Source: Friedmanniella luteola
Lineage (GTDB): Bacteria; Actinomycetota; Actinomycetes; Propionibacteriales; Propionibacteriaceae
NCBI RefSeq assembly: GCF_900105065.1
Contig: NZ_LT629749.1
Coordinates: 2,356,001-2,420,000, forward strand
Direction: 5' to 3'
DNA length: 64,000 nt
Positions within the stretch are counted from its first letter, which is position 1, and each line of letters opens with the position of its first letter. This document shows, one piece after another, positions 63,851 to 64,000 of this stretch. Under the pieces are notes generated by a model that was given only the letters and a program-made list of their open reading frames with translations, had not been told where the DNA came from and searched no databases. The position numbers and the translations under genes were made by a program.

Positions 63851-64000
63851 ATGACACCACCTGAGTACCCGGCGGCCTGGGACGAGAAGTACACGGACCC
63901 GCAGCTGCGGCTCCGGCTGAAGGACGAGGTCGTGGCCGGCGACAAGGGCGGCAAGCCCGGCCAGTGGAGCGCCCGGAAGGCCCAGCTGCTCGCCGCGGAG
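63851..64000 (+). CDS. Conserved KGGKPGQWSARKAQLL protein (DUF5872-like), cut by window edge
   Basis: Only the first 50 residues are present: MTPPEYPAAWDEKYTDPQLR, then LRLKDEVVAGDKGGKPGQWSARKAQLLAAE. The YTDPxLRxxLKxEVxxxDKGGKPGQWSARKAQ block is a conserved short motif of small bacterial proteins of unknown function (DUF5872-like), often thought nucleic-acid binding. AAGGGG lies five bases before the ATG. TAGACA sits six bases upstream of that and may be a weak promoter element. Confidence 0.7.
   Translation, partial: MTPPEYPAAWDEKYTDPQLRLRLKDEVVAGDKGGKPGQWSARKAQLLAAE

Overview
This window comes from the chromosome of a very GC-rich actinobacterium (Actinomycetota). Evidence for that: almost every third codon position is G or C; GTG starts and 4-base GTGA/ATGA overlaps are common; the gene order ruvC-ruvA-ruvB-yajC-secD-secF-apt-relA is the actinobacterial one; histidine genes run hisD-hisC-hisB-hisH; and the nitrate genes sit beside a HemD-winged-helix regulator of the NnaR type. 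The genus cannot be fixed from sequence alone; a Propionibacteriales- or Geodermatophilaceae-like organism would fit. No tRNA, rRNA, CRISPR array, insertion sequence or phage gene was seen.

Layout. 1-9067 (all minus): relA (cut by the left edge), a TrkA-type potassium channel, apt, secF, secD, yajC, ruvB, ruvA, ruvC and a YebC protein. 9205-25246: a histidine operon in two pieces. hisD-C-B-H and a HAD-DUF952 fusion lie at 20461-25246. hisA and an acyl-CoA reductase/HAD fusion lie at 9205-12326. Between them (12388-20425) is a six-gene cassette for a surface sialoglycan: a NeuB-type sialic acid synthase, a GT52/polysialyltransferase-like protein, a large GT42 sialyltransferase-GT8 fusion, a pyruvyltransferase-family protein, a methyltransferase and a further putative glycosyltransferase. 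This is the most unusual region. NeuA and NeuC are not in the window.

25348-34248: a DUF554/AzlC/AzlD membrane group, a zinc alcohol dehydrogenase with a small partner, and a sugar/polyol catabolic operon (dehydrogenase, FGGY kinase, SorC regulator, deoC) with a good promoter and palindromes upstream. An ANTAR protein follows. 34518-39963: a degenerate LMW-phosphatase-like protein, YbaK, a membrane protein and dnaE. 39964-49658: accessory and secreted functions, namely an amidotransferase, a secreted phosphoesterase, an MFS transporter, a beta-propeller protein, a FUSC protein, a stand-alone YcaO divergent from an odd NodB-like deacetylase, a Tat esterase and a VOC protein.

49731-53036: a sugar ABC importer without an ATPase, under a promoter with a perfect CRP/GlxR-type site in its spacer. 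53765-63290: assimilatory nitrate reduction, with narK, nirD, nirB and nitrate reductase (fused in frame to an extra 115-residue module) on minus, and a CysG-like SUMT plus an NnaR-like regulator on plus. A GlnR-like box lies in the divergent region. The end holds a long hairpin repeat, a small membrane protein and a truncated conserved gene.

A recurring signal is the leaderless promoter: TANNNT ending 6-7 bases before the start codon is found at yebC, hisA, neuB, hisD, the FUSC gene, ycaO and the small gene at 63770. It decides several start codons and shows that hisA and neuB each have their own promoter.
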